A stretch of 64,000 nucleotides of DNA, from contig JAJKFL010000042.1 of assembly GCA_021186555.1 (NCBI GenBank), forward strand, positions 10,532,781 through 10,596,780, read 5' to 3'. A model generated the notes under the pieces. It was given only the letters and a program-made list of their open reading frames with translations, was not told the DNA's origin and did no database searches. This stretch comes from Reticulitermes speratus. Taxonomy: Eukaryota; Arthropoda; Insecta; Blattodea; Rhinotermitidae. The translations under genes were made by a program, and so were the position numbers. Position 1 is the stretch's first letter; each line of letters begins with the position of its first letter. Positions 10,950 through 23,202 of this stretch are shown piece by piece.

Positions 10950-11980
10950 ACAAGCACATAAGTGTTACTCACCTGTATGTGCATGTGGGGACTGAGATCT
11001 CAATTTGTACATGAACCTATTTTTAATAAGTCACACAAGTTGCTATGAGTTGAAAAAGTTTGTAGCAGTTGCGAAAACAGAAGAATTTTCTTTGAGGATG
11101 GCGCTTGTTCCGTGGGGTCGCCTTGAAGAGGGGGGGGGGGATGTTTCCTTTAAATTGTTTACTGTCGGGTGGATGGATGTCTGGTTGGGGTATTCATTCA
11201 GTGGGAAGAATAGGACAGACTTCCCACTGCTACAGAGGTGCTAGAGAAGCGCCAGAGTTATGCGAAGCAACCATGTCGGTTTTCAGGTAAAGTATTTTTT
11301 TTTTTTCAAATTTTAACGTGAATCTCAAATTTCCGATATTTTTTTTTAAATCCCAAAATATAAATTTCGTGAAAGGTCTTTTACGGATTCTTAAGTCGCG
11401 TATTCGGAAATATGGACAAATATGCGTAGAGAGATGCCGACAATAATACTCGGATTTCTGCAACTCTGTATCCGCACAAGGATCAAGAATATTTCACACA
11501 ATCTTCTAGATCTGAATCATAGTGTGGATGCAGTGAACTGGTCTTCAGCATTAACATGCCTAACTTTATCATCAGGCATTTAAAATACTCGAATATGGGC
11601 CCTTTTTTATTAGAAATTACTGTAAGTGTAAAGAGGTAATGTGTCTTCAGTTATAAGAAATAAGATCTAATTTTTTAATTCCAAGTAAAATTGCTGGTTG
11701 TACAAGGCTTGTAGCCAAGGAAAACGCACTGTCACGCCATCTTTTCACTCTGTTAAATCAAGGCTGTTTCTTACACTTGCGTTGAAATCTCCAGAATTCC
11801 AATGATACTGCAATGCTGCGGTTGCATAGTAGTGATGTCATTTTAATAAAAACAAAGTCTTGAATATGTATCACCACCGCGAATGTAGCAACAGCACGCA
11901 GTCGCAACCCAGTGGGCAAGTTAGAGATCGAATAATTTTCTTACATCTTCCGTATTGGCTGAAAGGTATGGTTTATGTTT
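10950..11980. other. No gene recognised
   Basis: Contains a G-run (11,130-11,139) and T-runs. The open frames around 11,005-11,463 overlap one another on both strands and have no recognisable domain. Confidence 0.5.
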
Positions 11981-12268
11981 TGTGGAGAAGGACCCCGCAG
12001 CAGATGCTACGGACGCACAGCAGTCTTGAGGCTTATTGTGCAACCCTATGTTGAAGATAAGCGCAAGATGATTAGTTTTTTTTTCCGTTTTCCAAGTTAT
12101 GGAGCACTGGTGGAATGAAACTGACAGGGGAAAACCGAAGCACTCGGGGGAAAAACCTGTGTCAGTGTCACTTTGTCCACCACAAATCCACATGGACTGA
12201 CCCGTGGTCGAACCCTGGCCTCCGCGATAAGAGGCCGGCGAATAACCGCCTGAGCCACGGCACGGTCT
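11981..12268 (-). mobile_element. SINE family C, tRNA-derived
   Basis: On the minus strand the head CCGTGGCTCAGGCGGTTATT and a decayed box B are followed by a body with TTTGTGGTGGACAAAGTGAC and an end CTGCTGCGGGGTCCTTCTCC, matching 48,453-48,756. The long open frame across it (11,921-12,403 minus) is accidental and is made of SINE sequence. Confidence 0.85.
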
Positions 12269-12459
12269 CGTAAAAGTGTGCCCAGCCAGACCAGCCAGCG
12301 CAGCAAGCCCAGGCGCCTTGGCCCTACACTTAAGCCCCCTGCGCAAAGTCCCTATGCTCCTAGCGAGAGCCGACTGGGCTGTTTTTGTCTGGTCTACCTC
12401 CATAGACAGCAGGTGGAAAAGGAATGGTTAAGTTAAAGTAAGGTACAGTTAAGTGACGA

Positions 12460-13010
12460 TTTTTAGGCGCGTTCGCAAAATTGCGAAAAGCGACTATTAG
12501 CTTCGTCATGTCTGTCTGTTTGTCCGTCTCTCTGTCCGCATGGCACTACTCAGCTCCCACTGACGAATTTTCATAAAATTTTACACTTGAATGTTTTTCG
12601 AAAATCTGTCGAGGAAATTCATGTTTGATTAAAATCTGACAAGAATAACGGGTACTTTACATGATAACCTATAGGCATTTATGATAATATCTCGCTCAGT
12701 TCTTAGAATGAGAAATGTTTCAGACAAAAGTTGTAGAGAACGTCAAAACACACATTTTATATTCAAAAAACGTTTTTCCGAAAATCCTACCCTTTATGAG
12801 ATAATGTAGAAAAATATGGTAAAGCCAGACAGGCCACAGATGACAATAAAGTGATATGCAGAGAAAATGTGCTTCGCACTCCGGATAACTAACACAACAA
12901 TACAGACACACACATAATATTTATTACTTATTGCTTTTACACAGCAACAATGGTTGGGCGAAATTGTCCCAATGTTATGTTATACGTACAGTATATTGCC
13001 TGTCTTTTAA
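12460..13010 (+). repeat. Interspersed repeat family F, copy 2
   Basis: Clear copy beginning ATTTTTAGGCGCGTTCGCAA and ending ATTGCCTGTCTTTTAA, with the GTCTGTCTGTTTGTCC segment and CTCAGCTCCCACTGACG in the expected order. No coding potential. Confidence 0.85.
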
Positions 13011-13357
13011 CATACTGTGTTTTATAATCTGATATCCGTAGTCGAGTAGTAGAATTTCCTTTAACTGCATGTTTTTTTCTGATAAAATCAAGATGGATGT
13101 AATACGCGGAACATGTAGCAATCTTGTGGGTGACAGAATACGAAAAAAGTATTATCGTCAGAAAACTTAAGGCATGAGTTACTTGGCATAAAAATTTTAG
13201 ATTGGAATATAAAATCAAACTGTGTTTTAAACAGGGTATAAAGATGGATTATCCCTACTGAGAATGGGGCCTAGTGGCGGGTCTTTTGAACAGAGTAATG
13301 ATTTCTAAGTAGCTTATTTAATTACTCTTTGAACGGCAAATATTATACAGCGTTGGT

Positions 13358-13560
13358 GTCAGATAAACGAAAGGTTATAAAGCATTGGTGTAAGGATGCT
13401 AACAGAAGAAAATCGAAATAGGCTAGTCGGAGAAAACCCTGTCCCAGTGCCCCTTTGTCCACCACAAATCCAACATGGACAGGGCTAGTACTGAACCCAA
13501 TTATCCGCCGTGAGAGGCCTACGACTAACCGCCTGAGCCGTGACACGGTCCTTAGCAGCA
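13358..13560 (-). mobile_element. SINE family C, 3'-truncated copy
   Basis: Minus strand: CACGGCTCAGGCGGTTAGTC head, box B region diverged, then the GGTGGACAAAGGGGCACTGG body and part of the remaining unit. The 3' tail typical of family C is missing. Confidence 0.75.
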
Positions 13561-14131
13561 ATTCTTCTGCTTCCATCAAAGACAGAAATTGTTGTGAACG
13601 GCTGGGCGACTATCGGCTTACCGAAGGATCCGCTGTATGAGGTCAGTAGCTTGAAGCAACGCTTTTTCTAAAAATATTTCAAGAGAATTATAAGGAAAAC
13701 AGTCGTCTGCAATATAAGGGATTCAACAGAACAAAACAGTCTAAAATCAACGTTATATATGCTGAGATATTAAAACTGTCGTTAAATTAGCCATAAAGAA
13801 ATTAGACAAAGAAAACTTAAGAGTTAATCCTGTCTAGTTTATCCACCAGCAAACAGGGTCTTTTGTACCTAGTACGTTTACTCTAACAGTAGGTGTTAAT
13901 TACGGAGAGTTATGACGGAAGTTCCTTAAGCTATGTCAATATATAATGCAAACAACTGGGTATTTGTTAAACAAAGACTGGGAAGTACATTCAGAAAACA
14001 TACTCCAACGTAATGTGATGGAATGGGCCACTTTTCACACGCGTGTCTACAATTTACCGCATTTTGCAATTTCTAATACCTGATATTTTGCATTTATATC
14101 TAGTTACCAATCAACATTTTTAAATTAAAAT
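13561..14131. other. No gene recognised
   Basis: AT-rich spacer with short random open frames only. Confidence 0.45.
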
Positions 14132-14311
14132 AGATCCAGTCAAAACGTAATTGATTCAATCATAGCAACATAAACTGTTAGCGTTTGAGATCTCAATTCC
14201 ATACAAAATGCAAACACGTACTTTTCATTTTCCTGTTCAACCTGACGGTATCCTTTTAGGCCGAAACATGTAGTTGAAAATGATACAATAAATTGTTGTG
14301 TTTTGACTGGA
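14132..14311. mobile_element. Decayed fold-back element with a one-substitution hammerhead relic
   Basis: Outer arms ATCCAGTCAAAAC (about 14,132-14,144) and GTTTTGACTGGAT (about 14,299-14,311) are perfect inverted repeats. The left arm is otherwise truncated. The right arm carries, at 14,235-14,279, a six-pair stem I TTCAAC/GTTGAA, core CTGACGG (A9 changed to G), and GAAAC-AT-GTA. It is expected to be inactive. Confidence 0.6.
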
Positions 14312-14484
14312 TTTATTGTAATTCTAATTGTTAAAAAGCACAATGGGGAAGAATTATATCAAAATTCAACATTCTGAATTTATAGATATTCAACCAACTG
14401 ATACACAGTAATCCAGACAAATGTGTAATATAAACACACTATTTTAAAGGGTGTAATGATGCAAGGTGTACACGTGAAATTAAA

Positions 14485-15017
14485 TCCAAAATTGCCATGG
14501 TAAAAGTAGCATTTAACAAGAAGAACAATCTTTTCACCAGCAAAATGGACTTAAATTTAAGGAAGAAACCAGTAAAGTGCTACATTTGGAGCATAGCTTT
14601 GTATGGTGCTGAAACGTGGACACTTCGGAAAGTAGATCAGAAATACGTGGAAAGTTTTTAAATGTGGTGATGGAGAAGAATGGTGAAGATCAGTTGGACC
14701 GATCGTGTGAGAAATGAAGAAGTGTTACACAGAGTCAAGGAGGAGAGGAATATCCTACATACAACAAAAAAAGAAAGGCTAACTGGATTGGTCACATCTT
14801 GCGTAGGAACTGCCTTCTAAAACACGTGATTGAAGGAAAGTTAGAGGGAAGGATAGAAATGACGGGAAGACGAGGAAGAAGGCGTAAGCAGCTACTGGAT
14901 GACCTTATGGAAAAGAGAAGATACTGGAAATTGAAAGAGGAAGCACTAGATTGCACCCTGTGGAGAACTCGGTTTGGAAGAGGCTACGGACCTGTCGTAA
15001 GACAGACTACAGAATGA
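14485..15017 (+). pseudogene. LINE 3' end, endonuclease-reverse transcriptase C-terminus, broken
   Basis: Translation gives the typical post-RT region of an RTE-like insect LINE. First comes KCYIWSIALYGAETWTLRKV, then a premature stop shortly after (ESF-stop), then SWTDRVRNEEVLHRVKEERN. After a frame change near 14,770 comes NWIGHILRRNCLLKHVIEGK, followed by an Arg-rich C-terminus ending at a stop at 15,015-15,017. A short ATGA tandem tail (15,013-15,028) follows, as is usual for such elements. It is 5'-truncated and disrupted by at least one stop and one frameshift, so it is a dead copy. The same family is represented at 1-93. Confidence 0.88.
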
Positions 15018-15028
15018 ATGAATGAATG

Positions 15029-15888
15029 GAATACTTTTCAAACGATATGAAACATTTCAGAAAATAAATAGCTGGTTTCGCTGTGACACTCTTAGGTTTG
15101 TATTCGGGAGATACGTGGATAGAATCCCAGTCGGGTCGTCATTCGTACCGCTTTTTTATAAATTCTCAGTCCCTCCAGACATATCCGGCGTTATTACCTT
15201 CTGTTGGCCACGGCCACTTCCTTCCTAATCCTTTCCAGATCACCATTCATCATTCCAGTCTTTGATAGTCATCCTGCAATACTGTAAGCGCCGTAATTTG
15301 TAGATTAGTGTGTTCAACATTTTGGACACGCTGTCTTTACCTGTTCTATGTACAATTTATAGCACACTTGCCAGTGGTTTTGTGCATTTGTCACATGCTG
15401 TAAATACTCCGAAACTCTACATTCTGGGTAAAGAACGTATGTGTGGGTTTCGTAAAATTCTCAGAACAAAGGGCAATTATTTTTTTGAATTGCATTGAAG
15501 TGTTCGTTTTTGTAACTGATACGGTGCTTGTTACTGTGTAGAATTCCCTGTTTATAATATTTAACAAATTTCACGCCTCAGAAGCTTAAAGAGCGGATTT
15601 GCCTTTTTAGTACGAATTGAAGGCGCATTTTAATTAACCTGTGTCAGATTGAGGAACATGACATTGCTCTATGGACATATAAAATTGTACGAATATAAGC
15701 ATTACATTTGTTATTTAGTGGTAAGCGATTTTAAGGCCATGTTGCACAAAAAATGTTACAAAACCCCAATTTTTCTTTAATTGAAGAACACTGTCTCCTA
15801 AAATATAACACCGTGCGATCTGGTAGGATCATAATGCTTCATCTATAGCCTTTAAGTTGGAGGTTGTAATTTTCTCCATCTAACCTAC
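15029..15888. other. No gene recognised
   Basis: AT-rich sequence with overlapping short frames (15,022-15,265 and 15,310-15,498) of no recognisable product. Confidence 0.45.
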
Positions 15889-16720
15889 TAACTAACTAAC
15901 TAACTAACTCCATGGAGCATAGTCCTCCAGAAACTTATAGTTCTTATAATCAAGATATGCCAAGTATTTTACGGAAGCCGGAATTACATTAACTCGTCCA
16001 TAACCACATAACCAGTTCATTTAAGATCCATTTTAATATTATCTTCCCATCTAAAGCTAGGTCTCTCAATTGGTCGCATTAATTCAGGTTGTCGTACAAA
16101 ATCCCTATAAATATTTCTCTTCTCTCCCATACGTGCAACATACCCCACCCATCTCATCCTCCTTGATCATCCAAATAATAATAATAATAATTCTTGGCTC
16201 AACAGCCCTGTATGGGCCTGGGCCTCCTCTTGCCTCCTCTTGTCGAGGTTACTAAGTCATGCGCATTCATGGCAGCTGGTGACCGGCCAGCTAGCCGCGC
16301 TTAGTGTTCTATCGATCCTGATGTGCACGCCAGAGTCATCTGGCAGGCAGTCAGGAGACTTGGATGAGAAATGGAGGCAATTTGGCTTACGCAACATTTT
16401 TCATCCAAATAATACTGCGAGGAAAAAAAAATCGTGAAGCTCCTCATTATGTAATTGTTTCCGAAACGAGTGTGTGGCTTTACAGTCCACCATACTATAA
16501 ACTTCACGAGTCACAACGCGAAAACTCAGGTCTCAGTTCATCTGTTCCGTTGTCAACACAAAAATTAAGAAACATAATATCTGTTCTCTTATCTACTCGC
16601 GGTTTTATCATTTGTGTCTGCGGAAATATGTTTTGCCCCCTTTATTTAATTACAGAATTGTTTCTAAGTTTCTTACTGAAATACATTCTTTGTCGTCTAC
16701 GTAAAACTCGAAAGTTGTAA
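15889..16720 (-). mobile_element. LINE 3'-end family E, split by a SINE-like insertion
   Basis: Read on the minus strand, family E is a LINE 3' end closing in a (GTTA)n tail (complement of CTAACTAACTAACTAACTAA at 15,889 onward). Its C-terminal peptide, best seen in other copies, is of the GRPRxRWEDNI...[18 protein letters not shown] type known from insect non-LTR elements. This copy is interrupted at 16,180-16,401 by an element resembling the tail of SINE family B, flanked by CATCCAAATAAT at 16,168-16,179 and 16,402-16,413. Confidence 0.75.
16180..16401. mobile_element. SINE-like insertion with 12-bp target duplication
   Basis: Starts with an AAT microsatellite and CTTGGCTCAACAGCCC, like the 3' part of family B read on its minus strand. 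The rest (GGTGACCGGCCAGCTAGCC and onward) matches no other copy here. The perfect 12-bp flanking repeat CATCCAAATAAT marks it as a retroposed unit. Confidence 0.65.
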
Positions 16721-17336
16721 ACAGTTTTGAGGCACCTCAAAAATAACGTTTCAATTTCACTAATTTTATGGTTTTGTTAAACCTTTGGATAAAACATAAT
16801 TTTCCTTCTGCTTTCTGTTTTCCTCGTACAGATACATTGTATTGAAGATACTTCGTGTCATCCTTGAGCTATCTCGTCATCCTTAAAGCTGTGTATTTAT
16901 GGTGTTAATTAATAAATTAACAGGTAAGCTTTCATATCTAATACTCCGAAAATGCTTAACAATCATTCATGTAAGAGAATACAGACTATTTTCGTTGCGT
17001 ATCAAACACTTCGTTGATTCGTGTTATTGTTTTAGTAAAAAAAAAAAAGTGACTTCTATTCGTTTTATTCAACTACTACGTACAAGGTCCAATGTCTCCC
17101 GCAGCTCTTAGCTCGCGAGTTGTAACAACGTTCTCCATATGAATAGCAAGTCTCTACAGAATGATTGCTCCGTCTCTGCCTACTGAATGCTAAATGTTTA
17201 TTTAACCCTAACACGTATGGGGCGATAAACAGCCATCCGAGTTTCACTTCCAAAGCTCGCCTGTATTGAGGTAGAACATGAGTTGAAAATTAAATTTGAG
17301 AACCATGAAATACCCTTGAAATTACTAAACAAACAG
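16721..17336. other. No gene recognised
   Basis: AT-rich spacer with an A-run at 17,037-17,048. Short frames only. Confidence 0.45.
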
Positions 17337-17605
17337 CAGGCGGGATAGCTCAGTCAGTATAGTGATGAGATTACTGAGTGTGTAACCGTTGACTCGGAAT
17401 TTGATTCCAGGCACTAGCATGCACATTTCTCTTTCTGTCGTATCCTTACCGATCCCGGACCACATAACGTATCTTATTTGTAACGGGGGTCAAGTGCTCG
17501 TGGCCTGAAGCTGACAACTTACTTTCATTACAGCACTGAAGTTAAGACAGTGTGCAAATTCATCTCCCATCCTCCTCAGCTTTCCACGATGCGGTACTAA
17601 TTACA
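17337..17605 (+). mobile_element. SINE family D, tRNA-like head
   Basis: The head GGGATAGCTCAGTCAGTATA resembles a tRNA 5' half with box A, and GAATTTGATTCCAGG is a decayed box B. The downstream body partly matches 20,561-20,850. Confidence 0.7.
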
Positions 17606-18021
17606 TTATTAATCAGCCAGCTCAATCAAAGTTAATACCAGTGACTGAAACTCTGTCAAATATGACCATTAAGTGAAATAAAAGCCAGCGCCATGACGTG
17701 CCACGTGCAACAGAGTAACGTCATTCTAACGCCATTCAGAGTTCCCATGACTGCATGAGTAAACCACATATTAACATTGATATATTTCATAGATTCTATC
17801 ATCGTCTTAAGAATTCATACTAACGTTGTCGCGAACACTCCCCTCTAATGTCAGCATCATCTCTGTTAATGAATGTGATTTGGTACTTTCGTAAAGCGAA
17901 CCATATCATGTCTGTCCGGCTGTCTGTCTTTATCGGCCACCGTGACGCCGAATGAGAGGATTTTTTAAAATGAAATTTCACATTTCGAATTTTTACCAAA
18001 CTGTGCCGAAATATTCGGATG

Positions 18022-18263
18022 CTATCTGTGTTCTTCTGAGGTATTACGCAGCGCAGAGTGATAATTCTGTACCTACGTTCCGGGACAACCTATCGGTCCC
18101 ATCTTCAAGGGTCAAGAACTCCAAGTATTGGAATTCTTTGTTTTTGAAGATGGGACCAAAATGTTGTCCCGAAACGTCGGTACAGAATTACCACTCTGCG
18201 CTGCATAATACCTCAGAAGAGCGCAGATCTCATCTACATCGCGGCGGAAGCCTGATGTCACGC
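18022..18263. mobile_element. Fold-back element, second family (GAAACGTCGGTA type), with target duplication
   Basis: Arms: GAGGTATTACGCAGCGCAGA on the left and its complement near 18,196-18,225 on the right. The central motif on both arms is TTGAAGATGGGACC...GTCCCGAAACGTCGGTA (left arm reads on minus). A 34-bp extension after the right arm holds ACATCGCGGCGGAAGCCTGA, shared by the other copies. It is flanked by the perfect 11-bp repeat ATATTCGGATG (18,011-18,021 and 18,264-18,274). It resembles the hammerhead elements, but C3 of the core is T and no closing stem I is seen. Confidence 0.78.
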
Positions 18264-18600
18264 ATATTCGGATGTTGATTAAATTCAGACAATAACAACA
18301 GACACTACACGAAGGCTTACGTGCATTTACGTGATTAGTCTTTGTAATCAAGACAGACCTTCTTCTCTGCGATACACGAGGCTTAAGAAACAATTAGTGA
18401 CCTAAAAATCTCGAATTTGACGAGATAAGTATAGGAAGCAAGGCAGATCCAGAGAGGCTGGATAAACAGCTGGCGATCTAAACGTAATATCACACATAAG
18501 AAACTGAAAAAATTAATTACTGCACTTAGACGGCATTCAAAAGAGAACAGGCCGATGTGTCACACTCTGCGGACATTTCCTAACTTGTTGTATTATAAAT

Positions 18601-18880
18601 GTGTCCGGATGGCTCGGTCAGTAACATAACTGGTTAAGGAATATATATGACCTGGGTTCGAACCAGAACAGGTTCAGAGAATTGTTACACTACCTCGTCC
18701 ACACTGGCTGTGGAGCTGGTAATGTTTACCGTGGGCAGAAGTACTGAAATGCGATATCAACACTCTCGTTACCATCCAGTACCGAGTTTAAAAAGCGTGG
18801 AACTTTACCTCCACATCCTCATACGCCCCAATATCCTGGCGTTGAAGTACGGGGACAATTTAAGATTCAAAAATTTTTAA
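18601..18880 (+). mobile_element. SINE family D copy
   Basis: The head TCCGGATGGCTCGGTCAGTA and box B-like GGGTTCGAACCAG are followed by the family D body (TTTACCTCCACATCCTCATA) and ending (GTACGGGGACAATTTAAGA). Confidence 0.75.
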
Positions 18881-18889
18881 AGGAAAACA

Positions 18890-19383
18890 GATATACATGC
18901 TACATAGGTCATACTGTAACAGTTTATGGTTTTATTTCCATTAAATATTCACTAAATCTAAATACATTTGCGCAAGATTAGAGGTTTTCACGGCGAGGAA
19001 TATTAGGATTACAGACTTGTGGAATTGCGAAGCTGTGGAGTAGCCATATACCTACAGACAGGAGTTAAAGAGAGGTTATTATGTATGCTATACTTTCTGT
19101 ATTATTATAAGATATTTCATTTCTATCTTGATAAAAATTTATTCCGCAAAATAACTTTTTCTTTCATTAAAATGAGTTTATCTCAGAGATAGACGGTATA
19201 TGCTACTTTGACTTAATGGAACCATCATCATCATCATCATCATCATTACTGTCACAACTTCAAAGCATCAATTTTCAAGTTTTAAACTTGTTTTCTCTAT
19301 GTATATCCATCATTTTGAACATCTGCTTCCAATTACATTCGCAAGCGTTAGATTTAATTCTTAAACATTATACTGTAACAGCT
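18890..19383. other. No gene; contains an ATC microsatellite
   Basis: AT-rich sequence with a (CAT)n microsatellite at about 19,221-19,246 that creates a Ser-rich accidental open frame. No gene recognised. Confidence 0.6.
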
Positions 19384-19915
19384 TTCAGGAGCGTTCCCAA
19401 AATTGCGAAAAGCCACTGCTAGCTTTGTCATGTCTGTCGGGCGGTCCGTCTGTCAGTCTGGAACAACTCGGCTCCCAATGGACGGATTTTTATGAAATTT
19501 GATGTTTGAGAATTTTTTGAAAATCTGTCCAGAAAATTCAAGTTTCATTGAAATCTGACGAGAACAACGCGCACTTTACATGAAAACCCGTGTACATTTA
19601 TGATAATAGTTCGCCGAATTATTGTCAGAATGAGAAGTATTTCAGAAAAAAAGGTTGTGGAGAAAATAAAAACATACATTTTAGGTTTAATAACATTTTT
19701 TTCCGAAAATCGTGCCTTTTATGAGATAACGCGGAAAAATATGGTTGAGCCAGACAGGCCACAGATAACAATATAACACGGCGCATGCGCTTTGCATACT
19801 GGATAAATAAGGCTAAAGACATACACTGTTAATATTTAATATGTAAATGCTTTTCCACGGCAAAAATGTTACGCGAATGCGCCTCAATCCTATGTTACAC
19901 GTACATTTCCTCTCT
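19384..19915 (+). repeat. Interspersed repeat family F, copy 3
   Basis: Diverged but collinear copy: TTTCAGGAGCGTTCCCAAAA at the start, GGAACAACTCGGCTCCCAAT in the middle, GACAGGCCACAGATAACAAT later, and a TACATTTCCTCTCTT end. Confidence 0.8.
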
Positions 19916-20560
19916 TTTTTCTTTCTGGAAGCACATGCCTTATAACATTGTTTGTGTCATGAACACCCCAAAAAGTCCGTTTCAGAATTCTCTTCCTATT
20001 TCCATTTATAATTTAATTAATTAATAAGCGTATAGTAAATCGCCTTAACAGTGCGCATCTGCCTACGCCAGAGTTTACTCAATAAACACAACATAGAATT
20101 AGCAGCTACGTCACTACAGGGCGATCCATCGTGAGGGTACTGATGGAGACAGCCAACAGATATGGAAGTTAGCTGAAACTATATGGAAGAAGCCACTGCG
20201 GATAGCTAACATCGGCCGATCTATCATGTTGGGGATTGTGGCGGTGTGTCAAAAGCCTTTTGCATAAAAATAGCATGTCATGTAGGACCTCTTAGTGCAA
20301 GTCGGAGACGGCACGACTGACAGATTATCAGCTCGTCCAGACACACTCTGCTTGTTCGAATTTGGTTACTGAAACCTGATGTGACTAAACAAAAACATTT
20401 TTTGTTGTTGTGTCGTTGTTAAGGTTTTCGTCGTTTCTTGCAAAGAACAGACACCTAACAGTACACAGTCTTCATAATCAGCATCAAATTTAAGTAAATT
20501 TCTCCCTACATGAAGCAATTTCAGAGATAATGCTTTCAAAATTACATATATTTCCCTGAC
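19916..20560. other. No gene recognised
   Basis: Unassigned spacer, no long open frames or known repeats. Confidence 0.45.
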
Positions 20561-20850
20561 AGCTGGGATAGCTCAGTCAGTATAGTGACTAGACTACAAG
20601 CTGGATGATCCGTGGTTCAAATCCCGGCAGAGGCAAGAAATTATTCTCTTCTACAAACCCTCCAGACCGGCTCTGATGCTCAAACAGCCTCCTATTCAAT
20701 GGGTACCGGGGTTCGTTCCCGGTAGTGAAGAGGCCGGGCAGTAAAGTTGACCACTCACCTCCATCTAGTGCCGAGGTCAAGAATGAGTGGAGCTTTACAT
20801 CTTCTCCCTCTATGTACCTTCATGGCGTGAACAGGGACGACTTCAACTTT
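20561..20850 (+). mobile_element. SINE family D, best-preserved copy
   Basis: tRNA-like head GGGATAGCTCAGTCAGTATA, box B GTGGTTCAAATCCCG, then a body with CCTCCTATTCAATGGGTACC and an end GTGAACAGGGACGACTTCAA. The head resembles a Lys-type tRNA. It is a SINE and not a functional tRNA, since the acceptor stem does not close. Confidence 0.8.
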
Positions 20851-21237
20851 AAAGATCTCCTTAACATATTGCAGCAAGAATTTCACGTAACAAACATTTG
20901 AAACCTTACTTCAAAGTAAACACTTCGCATCTCGGCTACTTGGACCAATCGACCTCTATTATGAAAATCATAAAAAAAAACGCACAAACACACAGTGTGG
21001 GAAAAAATGCAGTTTCCTCACTTAAAGTCAGGCGATATAAAGATATATTACTGCGCATTCAGTAGTGAACAGGCAGGATTACCCAGATAACATTTTTCAA
21101 CCCAAGTTTTTCTCCGTGATTTGTTCTAAATCTCTGGTCCCAATACGCTTTTACCCCATTGTCAATTTATGTAAGCTTTTGACTTGTATCCTCTGTGAGG
21201 TATGACTAGTCCTTTCTATAAGTATCTTATTTTGAGA

Positions 21238-21486
21238 TGTGCTCTTCTGGGATTTTACGCAGCGTAGAGTGATAATACCGTACTGACGTTTCGGAACAAC
21301 CTATCGGTCCTATATTTAAGGGTCAAGAAGTCCAAGAAGAAAAAATCTGCTTCTTGGACTTCTTGACCCTTGAATATCGGGCCGATAGGTTGCCCCGAAA
21401 CGTCAGTACGGTATTACCACTCTACGCCGCGTAATATCCCAGAATAGTGCAGATCTCATCAACATCGCGGCGGAAGCCTGAAACCA
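21238..21486. mobile_element. Fold-back element, second family
   Basis: Left arm: CTTCTGGGATTTTACGCAGC. Right arm: its complement near 21,420-21,445, with CCCCGAAACGTCAGTACGGT at the motif and the shared extension ACATCGCGGCGGAAGCCTGA. The centre is a perfect hairpin AGTCCAAGAAG/CTTCTTGGACT. A possible target duplication is TCTTATTTT/TCTTATATT. Confidence 0.75.
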
Positions 21487-22634
21487 CGCGCGTCTTATAT
21501 TCTCGTCTGGTATATCCCGCCACAATTGTTGGAAGTGACATTTCCTTTCCGATTAATTAAGTACTGCCTACAGTTACATGCAATTTCCTCCACGTGTCTT
21601 GTAAGATTCTCCATTGCTAATTCCTTCAGAAGTAATTACATACCTCCTCTATACGTACTTTCCAATTACTTCCTTGGATATCTGGCAAGACAAGATTCTA
21701 CAGGGGTATTTCCTTTCAGTCTAATTGCCGATCTCCTTACCCATATAAAGCACAGCAATTACTACACACATCAGTTATAGATTAGCAATATGAAACATGA
21801 ATAGAGCTCATGAGTTTCATATGAATTTCACTAAGATAAAACTTTATTTTCCTAATAAATTTTAACCGGTTCTTCTTTGTAAGGGAGATGCATTGGATAT
21901 TCTATGGGATAGAAACTGGATTTTTATATATTATTTACAAGATCGTAATGAGTCAGATGGTTAATTAACTAAAGATAGCGATTGATTTTTTTTTCAAATT
22001 TATTATCAACCTCCTTTTCTGAGGCCCTGGCTCTGAGCTGCAAGCAATTGACACCCACCGCTGTGCCAATTCATGAACACGTGTACAGAGGCAGACATGC
22101 AGTGACGCACTAATGGACTGTTTATCCGATGCCAATCATCGGTGTTAGTCTGACCTCAACCTCACGTCCTTCTTCCAGTGTCCACTCTGATGGAAAGAAA
22201 CCCAACGGTTTCCGGTTAGAGCACTGAACCGAGAGAAGAATACTATCCTTGACTTCAAATGCCCACTCACGTTGCGCAATACTTTCCTCGGTTGTTACTG
22301 TGAAAAGATTTGGTTCATGGATGCAGCTAAGTTGAATTGAACTGGGGAAGACAGAAATGTTACACAGAATAAATAGAAAACGGTGGGATATGTGTCAAAG
22401 CAAGTGCGTAGCGTGTGTATGAAGGTAACCGTCATCTCGGATGTAAAACCATGTCGTCTGGTACACACATACAGACGTTTTGGTGAAACTGCTCTCCACT
22501 CAGAGACCGAGGAAGATAAGAATCACAAAAATCATTAGCATAACAAATATAAATATTAAACATGTGGGAGTGTTTTAGTCTTCATGAAGATAATTGCACT
22601 TATGATTTTGAATGTCAGGCTGTGTAGTTTGTTA
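21487..22634. other. No gene recognised
   Basis: Unassigned. The 84-codon open frame 21,526-21,780 has no recognisable similarity. Confidence 0.45.
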
Positions 22635-22690
22635 GAGGGAACCGACGTTTCGGGGATCTGTCGTCGTCGTCTCCCTCTACAAGTAGAATT
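22635..22690 (-). repeat. Hammerhead-like hairpin relic
   Basis: On the minus strand AGAGGG ... GAAACGTCGGTT CCCTCT. A closing six-pair stem surrounds a GAAAC-type core with the same GTCG loop as the second fold-back family, but the CTGANGA half is replaced by repeated GACGAC. Probably a degenerate relic. Confidence 0.45.
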
Positions 22691-23202
22691 CATCTACCCT
22701 AACAGTGGAGACGTCATATACCTTTAAAACATAAGTAATTATCTAATAACCCACACGGTGTCACATCCCACTCGTCGCCGTAATTACCGCAAATTTCACA
22801 GTTAAATGCTTTGCTCATAGCAATGCAACACATCTTTACTACAAATCTGAATAGGTAAACAGGCTTTACCTTAAAACGTTTGAAGCATGGAATTCATATG
22901 AATTTTATTTAAACATTCAGTACCTAATTTACAGCATTTAAAATGCGTCCCCAGTTTCCAGGGAAACGTCCCTGCCGCTTCCTTAAAAACTTTGCTACCC
23001 GTTTACCAATGGCGTTACATTCCAGAAGACTGTAATCTTAATCACCAATATTTTTATTACGGAAAGGAACTTCCCAGTCATGAAATAAAAGAGTTCCAGT
23101 TTCATACACAAAATGTATAACAAGAAAACGTGATCTATCCACCAATTTCTGTAGATGGAATAATGAGTTGAAGAATGAAAGAGACCACTAAATATCCGTC
23201 AA

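Noticed and set aside
11921-12403. 160-codon minus-strand open frame
   Set aside because: It lies across a family C SINE and its flanks. The peptide is the translation of SINE sequence and shows no domain.
19216-19422. Ser-rich open frame
   Set aside because: Generated by an ATC microsatellite.
20561-20640. Possible tRNA gene
   Set aside because: Box A and B are present but the acceptor and anticodon stems do not close, and the same head with the same downstream body recurs at other loci, so it is a SINE head. The same applies to the heads at 3,279, 24,596, 36,541 and 48,453.
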